Shown: positions 19,268-30,616, numbered from the stretch's first letter. The stretch: 64,000 nt of DNA from Parasphingorhabdus sp. SCSIO 66989 (GCF_032852305.1 NZ_CP136594.1:967501-1031500); one strand, 5' to 3'. Translations and numbers: made by a program. The notes: generated by a model not told the origin, from the letters alone.

Positions 19268-19978
19268 CTAACCCAAAGCGCGCTCTATCGCTTCTGCCAG
19301 CATTTCCGGTTCTGTTACGCTGGGCCAGTGCGATGCACCTTTCAGCAGGATGCGCTTCATATCGCTCTTATCAAGCCAGTCTAATGTGGCTGTTGGGCAG
19401 TTATCGGGATTGTAGACATAGGTCACATCAGCCGAAGCCATAAGCGCGTCTCCGGGATGGTTGTGTTTTGAGAATGCCTTGGCATCGCACCCCAATTGCC
19501 ACAGCGCATCAGGGTCGGCTTTTGCAACCTCATCACGATAGCGCGCGATGACGGGCCGGGTTTGCGCCAAGCCGTCAAGCTTGGCTGCTATAGCGACCTG
19601 GACCTCTTCGGGAGAATCATAATCCGCAGCCAGGCCGGAGAAATAGGCATCTTCTGCGGTGAGATTGCCCTCAAGCGAGATAATATTCTCAAGCGGGCAG
19701 TCTGGTGTGCGCGCGGCGAGCGAGGCGATGATGGAGGCGACCGAATGGGCAATGATGGTATCCGCGCTGGTCTCCCGAGCCTTTTGAGCGACAAAACCGG
19801 CCAGCGCAGCCAGGCTTGTCTCTTCCGCCAATGGCGGTGCGCCAAAACCCGGCAGATCGAGCGGGATCAGCTTATGATCCTGTGCCAAGGCTGTTCCGGC
19901 AAGGCCGTCATACATGCTGGCATTATCGCCAAATCCGGCAATGGCGAGTATGGTGTGGCGCTGGCTTTTGTTGTTCAC
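19268..19978 (-). CDS. Alpha/beta hydrolase
   Basis: The 236-residue protein begins HTILAIAGFGDNASMYDGLA, then has LIPLDLPGFGAPP and a nucleophile region IIAHSVASIIASLAAR (AHSVA in place of GxSxG). ASHWPSVTEPEMLAEAI follows near the end with the presumed catalytic His. Its start overlaps the end of the AI-2E-type permease gene (ATGA). The substrate is unknown. The elbow AHSVA is unusual, and whether it is catalytic is not certain. Confidence 0.75.
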   Translation of the reverse strand: MNNKSQRHTILAIAGFGDNASMYDGLAGTALAQDHKLIPLDLPGFGAPPLAEETSLAALAGFVAQKARETSADTIIAHSVASIIASLAARTPDCPLENIISLEGNLTAEDAYFSGLAADYDSPEEVQVAIAAKLDGLAQTRPVIARYRDEVAKADPDALWQLGCDAKAFSKHNHPGDALMASADVTYVYNPDNCPTATLDWLDKSDMKRILLKGASHWPSVTEPEMLAEAIERALG

Positions 19979-21036
19979 CCGGTTTCTTCCGAGCCTCTAT
20001 TATAGACTCCGCGTTCAAGCGCGATTTTGATGATGGCGACAATTGGATCGGCCAGCGCCAGCCCGACAATGCCGAACAGCGCGCCGAACAGAAGCTGCGC
20101 GCCGAGCACCAGCGCCGGGGCGAGATCGACGGTCTTTTTGGCGACCATTGGCACGATGACATAGCCGTCAATCACCTGCACAAAGATATAGACGCCAACG
20201 GCAAACAGCCCGGTCTCAAATCCGGCTGAAAAACCGACGAGAATAATCAAGCCGCCCGAGACAATCGCGCCGATATTGGGCAGGAATGCGAGGAGGCCGG
20301 TGAGCAGGCCGAGCAGGCCCGCCATTGGTACGCCGCCCATCCACAGCAATATCCAGGTGCCAAAGCCTTCGACCGCCATGCCGAGCAGACGCCCGGCCAG
20401 CAGGCGGCGCATGGTAAAACCGATGGCATCGAGCGTGCCATAGAAATGGTCGCGGCTTTTCAGTGGGATCATCCATGCCAATCCGCGCTCATACAGCTTG
20501 GGCTCAATCGCAATAAAGATGCCGAGCACACACATCAGTACGAAGCTGGCGATAGCGCCAAAGACCGAGGTGACGGCGGCGGTAAACTGGCCGATGCGAC
20601 TGGCAATCTCGCTGCCCAGTTCTTTCAGGTCTTCCGGCGTTGCGGTGATGCCGACACTGGTCGCCCATCTGCCCAGTTCGTCAAGCTGCTGCTCGACAAT
20701 AGCCTGCAGGCTCGCCGCCTGCTGTATCAATTGCGAGCCAGTGAAATAGAATGTCCAGCCGATAAAGCCGGTAACCAGCAGCAGCACGATGGTCAGGCGC
20801 AGGCTCCTGGCAATCGGCAGAACCCGGCCCAGCAGCCGGGTGCCACCATCAAGCATGATCGCGACGATCAGGCCGCCGACAATCAGCAGCAGCGGCGAGG
20901 CAAGAATGACGATCAGCGCCAACAGCGCCGCCATTCCCAGCCAGACAGCGGCTTTCTTGACCTCATTGCGTGCGACTGGATCGCTGAAATCGGTAGGGCC
21001 GGGTTTTTCTATCCTGTCATTCTGGCTGTCTGCCAT
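19975..21036 (-). CDS. AI-2E-type (PerM/DUF20) membrane permease
   Basis: This 353-residue polytopic protein shows several hydrophobic helices, beginning with WLGMAALLALIVILASPLLL. The family's C-terminal signature is DGYVIVPMVAKKTVDLAPAL followed by LLFGALFGIVGLALADPIVAI. The family exports signals such as AI-2 in some species, or acts as a Na+/H+ antiporter or an uncharacterised transporter in others. Translation is coupled to the hydrolase downstream. A family C repeat lies upstream of its start. Confidence 0.9.
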   Translation of the reverse strand: MADSQNDRIEKPGPTDFSDPVARNEVKKAAVWLGMAALLALIVILASPLLLIVGGLIVAIMLDGGTRLLGRVLPIARSLRLTIVLLLVTGFIGWTFYFTGSQLIQQAASLQAIVEQQLDELGRWATSVGITATPEDLKELGSEIASRIGQFTAAVTSVFGAIASFVLMCVLGIFIAIEPKLYERGLAWMIPLKSRDHFYGTLDAIGFTMRRLLAGRLLGMAVEGFGTWILLWMGGVPMAGLLGLLTGLLAFLPNIGAIVSGGLIILVGFSAGFETGLFAVGVYIFVQVIDGYVIVPMVAKKTVDLAPALVLGAQLLFGALFGIVGLALADPIVAIIKIALERGVYNRGSEETG

Positions 21037-21058
21037 TTTCTGCTCTATCTATTTTCAT

Positions 21059-21213
21059 CGTCGGCCCCGCGCAGGCGGGGCCAGGGCTAGTCTTAAATCT
21101 CGCACAAAGGCACGAAGGCACAAAGAACACTGTTCTATGAGACTGGAACTTTGCGCATTTGTAGCTTTGTGTGCACTAAATTTAGCCTTGGCCCCGCCTG
21201 CGCGGGGCCGACG
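21059..21213. repeat. Family C composite palindrome, copy 2
   Basis: The outer arms CGTCGGCCCCGCGCAGGCGG and CCGCCTGCGCGGGGCCGACG are perfectly complementary. Between them is a degenerate family G palindrome (CGCACAAAGGCACGAAGGCA against AGCTTTGTGTGC). The element separates the permease gene from lepB. Confidence 0.93.
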
Positions 21214-21263
21214 AAATACAAGGTTCCGATTATAGATAAACGAAAAATCTTGGCAAGTTGAGC

Positions 21264-22136
21264 CTATTCCGCCTTGCGTTGCGGGCGCAGGCTTTTGCCG
21301 GCGCGATCACCGCGCAGCGCGCCATACCATGTTAGGGGGCTATAGGTTGCTTTGCCATCGAGCGAGTACATGATGAACTCGGCGCGGCCGCCAACATTTT
21401 CCAGCGGCACCGGACCGCCCAGCCCCTGGCCAACGATCGGGAAGCGGCTGTCAGCGCTATTGTCGCGATTGTCACCCATGAGGAAGACATGGCCTTCGGG
21501 AATGGTAACCGGACCGAAAAAGTCCGCGCCCTGATCCGGTGCGGCATCAATAATCACATATTGCGCCCCATTGGGCAGGGTTTCCTGCTTGATCGGCAGG
21601 TCGCAATATTCCTTGCCATCGGCACCGCGCATCTTGGCACCGGGATAGCTCAATTCGCTGCAGGGCAGGGTGCTATCCACCGGCAGCACCAGATTGGGCT
21701 GCACTTCCTGCGGCACAGGCACATCATTGAGGATGATCTGGCCATCGCGCACCGCCAATGTGTCGCCGGGCAGGCCGACGACGCGTTTGATATAGTCCTG
21801 CTTCACCCCCGGTGGCGCGACAATGACGATATCGCCATATTCCGGATCGCGGCCAAAAAGCTTGCCGGGAAATTCGGGTAGTATGTGGAAAGAGGCCGAG
21901 ACCCAGGACCAGCCATAGGGATATTTGCTGACGATCAGCCGGTCACCGACGAGCAGATTGGGGATCATCGATCCGGTGGGGATATAGAACGGTTTGGCAA
22001 TAATGCTGTGCACCGTCAGCACCGCGAGCAACAGCACCAACAGCCCGCGAATTTCCTGCCACCAGTTGATCGGCTCTTTGCTTTTCTCTTTCGCCATAGT
22101 GCTTTGCAACTGTTCCTGCATAATGTCCCGGCTCAC
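21264..22136 (-). CDS. lepB: Signal peptidase I
   Basis: The GTG at 22136 is chosen because AGGTGAGGA lies just upstream, giving 290 residues; in-frame ATGs follow. After a single helix (LLVLLLAVLTVHSII) come the catalytic Ser segment FYIPTGSMIPNLLVGDRLIV and the Lys segment KQDYIKRVVGLPGDTLAVRD. GHVFLMGDNRDNSADSR completes the catalytic fold. LepB removes signal peptides of secreted proteins at the inner membrane. It follows acpS by 12 bases in one operon. Confidence 0.97.
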   Translation of the reverse strand: MSRDIMQEQLQSTMAKEKSKEPINWWQEIRGLLVLLLAVLTVHSIIAKPFYIPTGSMIPNLLVGDRLIVSKYPYGWSWVSASFHILPEFPGKLFGRDPEYGDIVIVAPPGVKQDYIKRVVGLPGDTLAVRDGQIILNDVPVPQEVQPNLVLPVDSTLPCSELSYPGAKMRGADGKEYCDLPIKQETLPNGAQYVIIDAAPDQGADFFGPVTIPEGHVFLMGDNRDNSADSRFPIVGQGLGGPVPLENVGGRAEFIMYSLDGKATYSPLTWYGALRGDRAGKSLRPQRKAE

Positions 22137-22148
22137 CAGATCCTCACC

Positions 22149-22559
22149 TTAGGCGGCGCTGATCGGCAGCGCCTCAATAATCACAAATGCCTGTGCCCAT
22201 GGGTGATCATCGGTGAGCGTGAGATGAATGGCGGCGCTATAGCCTGCGGGAATCATGCTGTCGAGCCGCTGTTTCGCGCCTCCGGTGAGCGCCAGTGTCG
22301 GCGCGCCGGAACGGGCATTGATGACCCCGATATCGCGCATATAGACGCCGCGTTTAAAGCCGGTGCCGACGGCTTTGGAAAAAGCCTCTTTGGCGGCGAA
22401 GCGCTTGGCATAAGTGCCCGCCCGCGTATAGGGCCGCCGCGCCGCCTTGGCGCGCTCGACCTCGGTGAAAACACGGGTTTCAAAGCGCTCGCCAAAACGG
22501 TCGAGTGAGCTTTGGATGCGATCGATATTGCAGAGGTCAGAGCCAAGGCCGATGATCAT
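22149..22559 (-). CDS. acpS: Holo-[acyl-carrier-protein] synthase
   Basis: The 136-residue protein starts [20 protein letters not shown] with the metal-binding Asp, and contains [18 protein letters not shown] with the catalytic Glu. AcpS transfers phosphopantetheine from CoA to acyl carrier protein for lipid synthesis. It sits between pdxJ/hypothetical and lepB in the same direction, as in many proteobacteria, but a 190-base palindromic element intervenes upstream. Confidence 0.96.
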   Translation of the reverse strand: MIIGLGSDLCNIDRIQSSLDRFGERFETRVFTEVERAKAARRPYTRAGTYAKRFAAKEAFSKAVGTGFKRGVYMRDIGVINARSGAPTLALTGGAKQRLDSMIPAGYSAAIHLTLTDDHPWAQAFVIIEALPISAA

Positions 22560-22567
22560 GAAAATAT

Positions 22568-22756
22568 CCTCCCCGGCACGGGGAGGGGAACCGTCGAAGA
22601 CGGTGGAGGGGCACAGGCCGCATATTGCGATGTTTCCTGATTGACCCCGTTACCATACTCGCCACAGCGGATTGCGCTTTGCCGCATAACCTTGCTCCAT
22701 GCCGAGGGTGCCCCTCCACCATGTTGCGCATGGTCCCCCTCCCCGTGCCGGGGAGG
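22568..22756. repeat. Family E palindromic element, copy 3
   Basis: The ends CCTCCCCGGCACGGGGAGGG and CCTCCCCGTGCCGGGGAGG are complementary and each is self-complementary. Two internal hairpins (CCGTC-GAA-GACGG and ACCATG-TTGCG-CATGGT) lie inside. The architecture is that of the 8185 copy but with different hairpin sequences. Confidence 0.88.
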
Positions 22757-22773
22757 ATATTTGGGGCCAATAC

Positions 22774-23052
22774 TCATAACGCCTTCCTCACCAAGGCAAT
22801 CAATAGGAACATCACCAGCCAGTGCAGCGCAATCTGTGTCGTGACCAGCTGGTGCGAAAAGCGCCATTCTGCGGATTGTAGCATCATCCAATAGCCAACA
22901 ATCTGGATCACCGGCCAGGCTATGCCAAAGGTCACCAGCACCTGATTGCTCAGCGCCAAGCCGAGTACGAATATGCTGACGAGAAACGGGATCGCCGCCA
23001 GCGCCATCATCAGCCTATCGCGTGTTGTCGGTTTGGGCGGCGTCTCGCTCAC
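22774..23052 (-). CDS. Small hydrophobic protein, three or so membrane helices
   Basis: The 92-residue protein has hydrophobic segments [40 protein letters not shown] and [19 protein letters not shown]. No soluble domain or motif is seen. Its ATG overlaps the pdxJ stop (ATGA), so it is translated with that operon. A homologue between pdxJ and acpS is plausible in relatives. The function is unknown. Confidence 0.75.
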   Translation of the reverse strand: MSETPPKPTTRDRLMMALAAIPFLVSIFVLGLALSNQVLVTFGIAWPVIQIVGYWMMLQSAEWRFSHQLVTTQIALHWLVMFLLIALVRKAL

Positions 23053-23789
23053 CGCGCTTCGTCCATCAAAGCGCGCATGCGGCGGATGCTTTCTTCAAGG
23101 CCGATAAATATCGCCTCGCTGACCAGATAATGGCCGATATTGAGCTCGGCGATCTGGGGAATGGCGGCGATAGGCTGGACATTGTCAAAGGTCAGGCCAT
23201 GGCCGGCATGGGGTTCAATGCCGTTTTTCGCGGCCAGCGCGGCGGCATCGCTGATGCGGCGCAATTCTTCGGTTGCCAGCGCATCTTCACCATCAAGCAT
23301 ATGATGTGCATAACGCCCGGTATGAAACTCGACCACCGGGGCCTTGAGCTGGATGGCCGCCTCAATCTGGCGTGGATCAGGTTCGATAAACAGGCTGACC
23401 CGGATGCCCGCCTCGCTTAGACGCGAGACTATCGGAGCGAGGTGGTTATGCTGTCCGGCAGCATCCAGACCGCCTTCGGTGGTCCGCTCCTCGCGCTTTT
23501 CCGGGACTATACAGGCGGCATGCGGCTCATGGCGCAGCGCGATTTCCAGCATCTCGTCGGTGGCCGCCATCTCCAGATTGAGCGGCAGGTCGGTGGCGTC
23601 CATGATCCGCTGCAAATCACCATCGCGGATATGGCGGCGGTCCTCACGCAAATGCGCGGTAATGCCGTCACCGCCGACACGCGAAACGATTTCCGCCGCG
23701 CGCACCGGATCGGGATGATCTCCACCGCGCGCATTGCGGATGGTGGCGACATGGTCGATATTTACGCCGAGACGGAGGGGGTTAGCCAT
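23049..23789 (-). CDS. pdxJ: Pyridoxine 5'-phosphate synthase
   Basis: The 246-residue protein shows PdxJ segments [47 protein letters not shown]-like [14 protein letters not shown], and [19 protein letters not shown]. PdxJ closes the pyridoxine ring from 1-deoxyxylulose-5-phosphate and 3-amino-2-oxopropyl phosphate in vitamin B6 synthesis. It shares one base with the pyrE stop (TAATG). Confidence 0.97.
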   Translation of the reverse strand: MANPLRLGVNIDHVATIRNARGGDHPDPVRAAEIVSRVGGDGITAHLREDRRHIRDGDLQRIMDATDLPLNLEMAATDEMLEIALRHEPHAACIVPEKREERTTEGGLDAAGQHNHLAPIVSRLSEAGIRVSLFIEPDPRQIEAAIQLKAPVVEFHTGRYAHHMLDGEDALATEELRRISDAAALAAKNGIEPHAGHGLTFDNVQPIAAIPQIAELNIGHYLVSEAIFIGLEESIRRMRALMDEAR

Positions 23790-24370
23790 TAATTCTTCCG
23801 GCTACCCGGCTTGATCGCTTCAATTTCTGCCAGTTCGGCAGGCAATTCATCCTCGGCATAGCTGGGGAAGTTGAAGCCGATCAGCGGGAAGAACGGCACG
23901 TCAAAGCTGACTTCGCCGCCCGAACGATCCACCAGAGAGGCCGCTGCAATGGTTTCGCCGCCTTCTTCGGCAATCGCTTTCATCGCCTCGCGTGAGGATT
24001 GGCCGGTGGTCACTACATCCTCGACCATCAGCACCTTTTGTCCCGGCTCCAGCGCAAAGCCGCGGCGTAGATGGAAGGTGCCTTCCGGGCGTTCGAGAAA
24101 CATCGCCACTTTGTCCAGCGCGCGCCCGGCTTCATGGCCGATAATCACGCCGCCCATGGCCGGGGACACCACCACATCAATCGCATTGCGAAGCTCGCGC
24201 GGAATTTTTGCAACCATTGCGGTGGCAAGTCTTCCGGCGCGCATCGGGTCCATCAAAACGCGCGCGCATTGCAGATAATGTGCGCTGTGCCGCCCTGATG
24301 AGAGAAGAAAATGGCCTTCCAGCAATGCTTTGCTGGCACGAAACTCGGCCAGAATTTCCTCTTCGGTCAT
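23789..24370 (-). CDS. pyrE: Orotate phosphoribosyltransferase
   Basis: The 193-residue protein shows the PRPP-binding [20 protein letters not shown] motif and a [21 protein letters not shown] segment. PyrE converts orotate and PRPP to orotidine monophosphate in pyrimidine synthesis. It is the first gene of the pyrE-pdxJ-hypothetical-acpS-lepB series and is divergent from coxB. Confidence 0.95.
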   Translation of the reverse strand: MTEEEILAEFRASKALLEGHFLLSSGRHSAHYLQCARVLMDPMRAGRLATAMVAKIPRELRNAIDVVVSPAMGGVIIGHEAGRALDKVAMFLERPEGTFHLRRGFALEPGQKVLMVEDVVTTGQSSREAMKAIAEEGGETIAAASLVDRSGGEVSFDVPFFPLIGFNFPSYAEDELPAELAEIEAIKPGSRKN

Positions 24371-24566
24371 AAAAATATCATCCTTTACGTAGCGTATTTT
24401 GGTCGTGGCGCGTCATTTGGGGAGGCGACGCAATCACGCAAGTGCAAAAATATCCCTAGATTGGCTTGAGACTGGCGGCAACCCTGCGTATAAGCCGCGC
24501 CATATTCCCGGCTGGTGTGACCCTATATTGCGCCCGCTAAGGCCGGAATCTAGTACAGAGGAATAC

Positions 24567-25622
24567 ATGCAGTTTGTCACGAACACGCTTCGCAAAGCAT
24601 CGGCTCCAGCCGCTGTTGCGGGCCTCATACCGGTAACCGCTCTGGCCCAGGAGGCCGCCCCTGAAACCGCAGATGGTGTAACCCCGCCCGCAGCAGAAGC
24701 GCCTGCAGCGGCTGATTCGGCAGCACCAGTTGCCGAGGCTGGAACCGAAGCCGCGACCGAAGCGGCTGGCTCATATACCCCGATGGCCCCGACTGAGGGT
24801 GTTGGCATGCCGGTTGATGGCGGTATCGATTTCCAGCAGCAGTTCAGCGAAATTGGTGAAAGAGCCTATTTCCTTGATACCTATATCCTGTTGCCGGTGA
24901 TTACGGTTATCTCGCTGTTCGTTCTCGGGCTGCTGCTCTGGGTGATTGTGCGTTACCGCGCTGCGGCCAATCCCAATCCGTCCAAAACCAGCCATAACAC
25001 CACGATTGAGGTGGTGTGGACGCTGGTTCCGGCGCTGATACTGATCGGCATTGCCTTCCCGTCGCTCAGCCTGTTGGCCAAGCAATATGAGACTGCGCCT
25101 GCCGATGCCGTCACCGTCAAAGTGACCGGCTATCAATGGTATTGGGGGTACACCTATCCCGATAATGGCGGTTTTGAGGTTATCTCCAACATGATGGACG
25201 AGGACACGGCCAAAGAGCGTGGCGAGCCTTATCAGCTCGCTGTGGACAATCGCATGGTCATTCCTGCCGGTGAACCGGTCAAGGTCATCACCACCGCTGC
25301 CGATGTGATTCACAGCTTCGCCGTCCCGTCCGTCTGGTTCAAGCTCGACGCGGTTCCGGGCCGTCTCAATGAGAAGGTGATGCAGATTGACAAGCCTGGC
25401 GTATATTATGGCCAGTGTTCGGAACTTTGTGGGGCCCGGCATGGTTTCATGCCTATAGCCGTTGAGGCGCTGCCGCGTGATGAGTGGGAGCAATGGGTAT
25501 TGTCGCAGGGCGGCACGGTTGGCGAAGAAGAAGTTGCCGACGCGCCCGCTGCCGAGCCGGAAGCGCCCGCTGAGGGTGAAGAAGCAGCAGAAGCGGTAGA
25601 GACCGCTGCGCTGACCAATTGA
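24567..25622 (+). CDS. coxB: Cytochrome c oxidase subunit II
   Basis: The ATG at 24567, preceded by an AGAGGAA ribosome site, gives 351 residues. A signal peptide ends TALAQ. Two transmembrane helices follow after an Ala/Glu/Pro-rich insert of about 60 residues. The CuA domain is complete: HSFAVPSVWFKLDAVPGR, GQCSELCGARHGFMP with the two Cys, and the aromatic YQWYWGYTYP. The acidic, alanine-rich C-terminal tail (about 320-351) is extra. Subunit II receives electrons from cytochrome c in the periplasm and passes them to subunit I. Confidence 0.98.
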   Translation: MQFVTNTLRKASAPAAVAGLIPVTALAQEAAPETADGVTPPAAEAPAAADSAAPVAEAGTEAATEAAGSYTPMAPTEGVGMPVDGGIDFQQQFSEIGERAYFLDTYILLPVITVISLFVLGLLLWVIVRYRAAANPNPSKTSHNTTIEVVWTLVPALILIGIAFPSLSLLAKQYETAPADAVTVKVTGYQWYWGYTYPDNGGFEVISNMMDEDTAKERGEPYQLAVDNRMVIPAGEPVKVITTAADVIHSFAVPSVWFKLDAVPGRLNEKVMQIDKPGVYYGQCSELCGARHGFMPIAVEALPRDEWEQWVLSQGGTVGEEEVADAPAAEPEAPAEGEEAAEAVETAALTN

Positions 25623-25657
25623 GTTTGCCAAGTTTGAGTTTGATCAAGGGTATTTGA

Positions 25658-27325
<1,668 letters not shown>

Positions 27326-27537
27326 GGCAGGTCGCGATTTGAAAAACCGGCTTTTGGCTCGTCTGTCATGCAGGCGGGCCGAAAGCGTAAAATGAATGCA
27401 AAAAATTACCGTTAGGGCTGAGCTTGTCGAAGCCCGTCTATCGTAACGAGAAGCGCCCTTCGACAGGCTCAGGGCTAACGGTAAAGATGCAGGAATGAGC
27501 AAAGAGCCGTCATATTGACGGACAAACGAGAAACCGG
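27326..27537. other. Gap between ctaD and ctaB, mostly a repeat
   Basis: The gap holds no gene. A family D repeat (27408-27482) fills its centre, and the ribosome site for ctaB is at its end. Confidence 0.7.
27408..27482. repeat. Family D palindromic repeat, copy 3
   Basis: ACCGTTAGGGCTGAGCTTGT is paired with ACAGGCTCAGGGCTAACGGT. It is inserted between the co-directional ctaD and ctaB genes of the oxidase operon, where it might reduce read-through. Confidence 0.9.
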
Positions 27538-28467
27538 ATGAACACAACAACCGCCTCGACCGAAACCACCACCACACCGATTACGGCAGAGTGGCGCGAT
27601 TTTTATGCGCTGACCAAGCCGGGCGTGATGAAGCTGGTGGTGTTCACCGGCCTATGCGGTCTGTTGGCGGCTCCGGGCAGCATCCATCCGATTCTCGGCC
27701 TTACCGCGATCCTCTGCATCGCCCTGGGTTCCGGCGGCGCGGCGGCGCTCAACCAATGGTATGAAGCCGATGTCGATGCCGCGATGAAGCGCACATCCAA
27801 ACGGCCATTGCCCGCCGGACGGATGGAACGCGATTCGGCGCTGCATTTCGGCCTTGGGCTTTCCGGTCTCTCGGTGTTCCTGATGGGCGTGGGCGTCAAT
27901 TGGGTCGCAGCAGCGATCCTCGCTTTCTGCATCTTCTTCTATGCCGTCATCTACACCATGTGGCTGAAACCCAGCACACCGCAAAATATCGTGATTGGCG
28001 GCGCTGCCGGGGCCTTCCCGCCGATGATCGGCTGGGCCGCCGTGACCGGCGATATCACGCTGATGCCGATCCTGCTGTTTACACTCATTTTTATCTGGAC
28101 CCCGCCGCATTTCTGGGCGCTCGCGCTGTTTGTGAAGTCAGACTATGCCAATGCCGGTATCCCGATGATGCCAGTGGTTGCGGGCCGCGAATCGACCCGC
28201 AAGCAGATCCTCGCCTATTCGGTTGTGCTCGCCGCCATAGCGATTGCGCCGACGCTTCTGGGTCTGGCCGACTGGATTTATGGCGTTCCGGCAACGGCGC
28301 TGTCGCTGATGTTTGTCTGGCTGGCCTATCGCGTTTATCGCAACACGGCGACCGAGCCATCCGAAATGAAGCCGGAAAAACGGCTCTTTGCGTTCTCGAT
28401 CGTCTATCTCTTCGTGCTGTTCGGCGCAGTTGTCGCTGACCGCTATCTGGTAGGCTGGATCATATGA
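27538..28467 (+). CDS. ctaB: Protoheme IX farnesyltransferase (heme O synthase)
   Basis: The 309-residue UbiA-family prenyltransferase has the first Asp-rich site [20 protein letters not shown] and about nine hydrophobic helices. CtaB attaches a farnesyl group to heme b to make heme O, the precursor of heme a used by this oxidase. Its stop overlaps the start of the small downstream gene (ATGA). Confidence 0.97.
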   Translation: MNTTTASTETTTTPITAEWRDFYALTKPGVMKLVVFTGLCGLLAAPGSIHPILGLTAILCIALGSGGAAALNQWYEADVDAAMKRTSKRPLPAGRMERDSALHFGLGLSGLSVFLMGVGVNWVAAAILAFCIFFYAVIYTMWLKPSTPQNIVIGGAAGAFPPMIGWAAVTGDITLMPILLFTLIFIWTPPHFWALALFVKSDYANAGIPMMPVVAGRESTRKQILAYSVVLAAIAIAPTLLGLADWIYGVPATALSLMFVWLAYRVYRNTATEPSEMKPEKRLFAFSIVYLFVLFGAVVADRYLVGWII

Positions 28468-28673
28468 GCCAACCGCAGGATAATATCGCTGAGAACATAG
28501 CACCCCGCCCGCCGGGCGAGGGACGCTTTACCGGCGAGAATGTCACGCTTGAGGAAACCCAGGCGATCCAGAAGCGCCAGCGCGAGCGTTCCAAGCTCAT
28601 GGCCATCGGTCTGGTGGCGCTGTGCGTATTGTTCTTCCTGATCACCATCGTCAAAATCGGGGTCTGGGGATGA
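28464..28673 (+). CDS. Small single-helix protein of the oxidase operon
   Basis: The 69-residue product has a polar N-terminus and one transmembrane helix ([20 protein letters not shown]). Small proteins at this position between ctaB and ctaG in alphaproteobacteria have been called CoxF-like. Start and stop overlap both neighbours (ATGA on each side), which indicates tight translational coupling. A role in oxidase assembly or as a small subunit is inferred from context. Confidence 0.78.
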   Translation: MSQPQDNIAENIAPRPPGEGRFTGENVTLEETQAIQKRQRERSKLMAIGLVALCVLFFLITIVKIGVWG

Positions 28674-29248
28674 ACGCTTCCACCGCCCTTTCCGAGGATA
28701 TCCAGCGCCGCAATCTGCGCTCCGCCCTGATGGCGGGTGCTTTGGTTGCCGGCATGGTGTCGCTCGGATTTGTGGCGGTTCCGCTCTATAATCTGTTCTG
28801 CCGCGTCACCGGATTTGGCGGCACGACGCAGGTGGTTGATGCTGGTCAGGCGGCAACTGTGCAAACCGGCAGCAAGACCATCTCGGTGCGCTTTGATGCC
28901 AATATCGAGCCGGGCATGCCCTGGGAATTTCAACCGGAGCGCACCAAGGACAGCATGACCGTCGGCGCGCGCGATATGGCAATCTATACCGCCGAAAACC
29001 TGTCATCAGAACCGATTACCGGCACCGCGGGCTATAATGTGACGCCGGTGCAGGCGGGCAAATATTTCAACAAGATTCAATGCTTCTGCTTCACCGAGCA
29101 GACGCTGCAGCCGGGCGAGAAGGTGCGGATGCCCGTCATCTATTATGTCGACCCGGCGATCTTTGAAGATGAAGACACCAAACATATTGAGGAAATAACG
29201 CTGAGCTACACCTTTTATCCGGTGGACCCGGAAAATGAAGGCAGCTAA
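28670..29248 (+). CDS. ctaG: Cytochrome c oxidase assembly protein CtaG (Cox11)
   Basis: From the overlapping ATG at 28670 the protein has 192 residues. It has one N-terminal helix (LRSALMAGALVAGMVSLGFV), VPLYNLFCRVTGFGGTTQ, and the copper-binding FNKIQCFCFTEQTL motif of Cox11. Cox11 delivers copper to the CuB site of subunit I on the periplasmic face. It lies between the small CoxF-like gene and subunit III in the operon. Confidence 0.96.
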   Translation: MNASTALSEDIQRRNLRSALMAGALVAGMVSLGFVAVPLYNLFCRVTGFGGTTQVVDAGQAATVQTGSKTISVRFDANIEPGMPWEFQPERTKDSMTVGARDMAIYTAENLSSEPITGTAGYNVTPVQAGKYFNKIQCFCFTEQTLQPGEKVRMPVIYYVDPAIFEDEDTKHIEEITLSYTFYPVDPENEGS

Positions 29249-29315
29249 GGCATAACCAAACAGAAGGATCATCTTGGCTGCGGCTGAACCGTGGCGAGGA
29301 AATAGGGACTTAAAA

Positions 29316-30197
29316 ATGGCTGGAACCAAAAACCACGATTATCATATTTTGCCGCCCAGCGCCTGGCCGCTGATCGGCTCCATGGCCGCTCTGGTTATGG
29401 CTGCTGGTGCAATCATGTGGATGCATGGCGCCAATGTCTCTGACGAGAATGCCAATGGCGGCGGCTGGGTGTTCTTCGCCGGTGTCGCGGGCGTGCTGTT
29501 CACCATGTTTGGCTGGTGGCGCGATGTCGTGCGTGAGGCGCATGCCGGTGACCATACCCCGGTTGTTCAGCTTCACCTGCGCTATGGCATGATCCTGTTT
29601 ATCGCTTCGGAAGTGATGTTCTTTGTCGGCTGGTTCTGGGCGTGGTTTGATTTCTCGCTGTTCCCGCAGCCGCTGGAGTTTATCGAAGGCATTACCGAGA
29701 ACAAGATTGGTGCAGAAGGCGCTGAGGCGCTGGTGCAATGGCCGCCAAAGGGTGTCGAGGTTCTCAACGCTTTTGAACTGCCGCTGCTCAATACGCTGAT
29801 CCTGCTGCTTTCGGGCACCACCGTCACCTGGGCGCACCATTCGCTGCTCAATGGCGACCGCGATGGCCTGATCAAGGGCCTGTGGGTCACGGTTATCCTC
29901 GGCGCATTGTTCTCTTTCGTTCAGGCTTATGAGTATAGCGTTGCGCCATTCCCGTTTGCCGGCCTCAACTATAGCTCGGCCTTCTACATGGCGACCGGCT
30001 TCCACGGCTTCCACGTTCTGGTCGGAACGATCTTCCTGATCGTCTGTCTGGTCCGCGCTTATCTTGGCCACTTCACCCCTAAGCAGCATTTCGGCTTTGA
30101 AGCCGCAGCCTGGTATTGGCATTTTGTTGATGTCGTCTGGCTGTTCCTCTTCGCCGTCGTCTATGTCTGGGGCGGCTGGGGCGCACCGATCCATTGA
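29316..30197 (+). CDS. ctaE: Cytochrome c oxidase subunit III
   Basis: The ATG at 29316 gives 293 residues. Seven hydrophobic helices are seen, with RDVVREAHAGDHTPVVQLHL, the membrane-embedded FIASEVMFFVGWFWAWFDFS and the C-terminal FEAAAWYWHFVDVVWLFLF, all typical of subunit III. It supports stable proton pumping. A strong terminator follows the stop. Confidence 0.98.
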   Translation: MAGTKNHDYHILPPSAWPLIGSMAALVMAAGAIMWMHGANVSDENANGGGWVFFAGVAGVLFTMFGWWRDVVREAHAGDHTPVVQLHLRYGMILFIASEVMFFVGWFWAWFDFSLFPQPLEFIEGITENKIGAEGAEALVQWPPKGVEVLNAFELPLLNTLILLLSGTTVTWAHHSLLNGDRDGLIKGLWVTVILGALFSFVQAYEYSVAPFPFAGLNYSSAFYMATGFHGFHVLVGTIFLIVCLVRAYLGHFTPKQHFGFEAAAWYWHFVDVVWLFLFAVVYVWGGWGAPIH

Positions 30198-30219
30198 TCA
30201 GACGCGTAATGAAAACCAC

Positions 30220-30255
30220 AAAGGGCGGCCGGACGTTGGTTTGGCTGCCCTTTTT
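30220..30255 (+). terminator. Terminator of the cytochrome oxidase operon
   Basis: AAAGGGCGGCC and GGCTGCCCTTTTT form a stem with one G-T pair and a T-tract, 23 bases after the subunit III stop. Confidence 0.85.
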
Positions 30256-30616
30256 GTTGGAGAATGTTGGATTTCACCAAGGGTCTCATAGGTGTGAACT
30301 TAGTGTGAACTTAGATTCAGGACCTATTAAATACCTATATCTGTTTTCGTCGGCCCCGCGCAGGCGGGGCCAAGGCTTTTTTAGACTCGCGCAAAGGCGC
30401 AAAGGCGCAAAGAAGGTTCCTGTTTGTACAATCTCTTCGTGTCTTAGCGTCTTTGCGTGAAACCATAGCCCTGGCCCCGCCTGCGCGGGGCCGACGAGAT
30501 AGCGCGGACTGTAACTAGAGCAGAGATCTTCCGGATTTAATATGTCCCAAGTATAATCTTTCCGGAATCGCGGCTTAAGCGGATGCAATTTCCCGTCATT
30601 GCGATAGAATGACAAG
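30256..30616. other. Gap between subunit III and SURF1 genes
   Basis: No gene is seen. The gap begins with a small direct repeat (GTGTGAACTTAG twice, near 30293-30315), continues with a family C composite palindrome and ends with the SURF1 promoter region. Confidence 0.7.
30348..30496. repeat. Family C composite palindrome, copy 3
   Basis: CGTCGGCCCCGCGCAGGCGG and CCGCCTGCGCGGGGCCGACG enclose a family G palindrome (CTCGCGCAAAGGCGCAAAGG against TTCGTGTCTTAGCGTCTTTG). The outer arms are identical to those of the 21059 copy. Confidence 0.93.

Noticed and set aside
24771-25631. Minus-strand frame of 286 codons opposite coxB
   Set aside because: Shadow of coxB, without a ribosome site or recognisable family.
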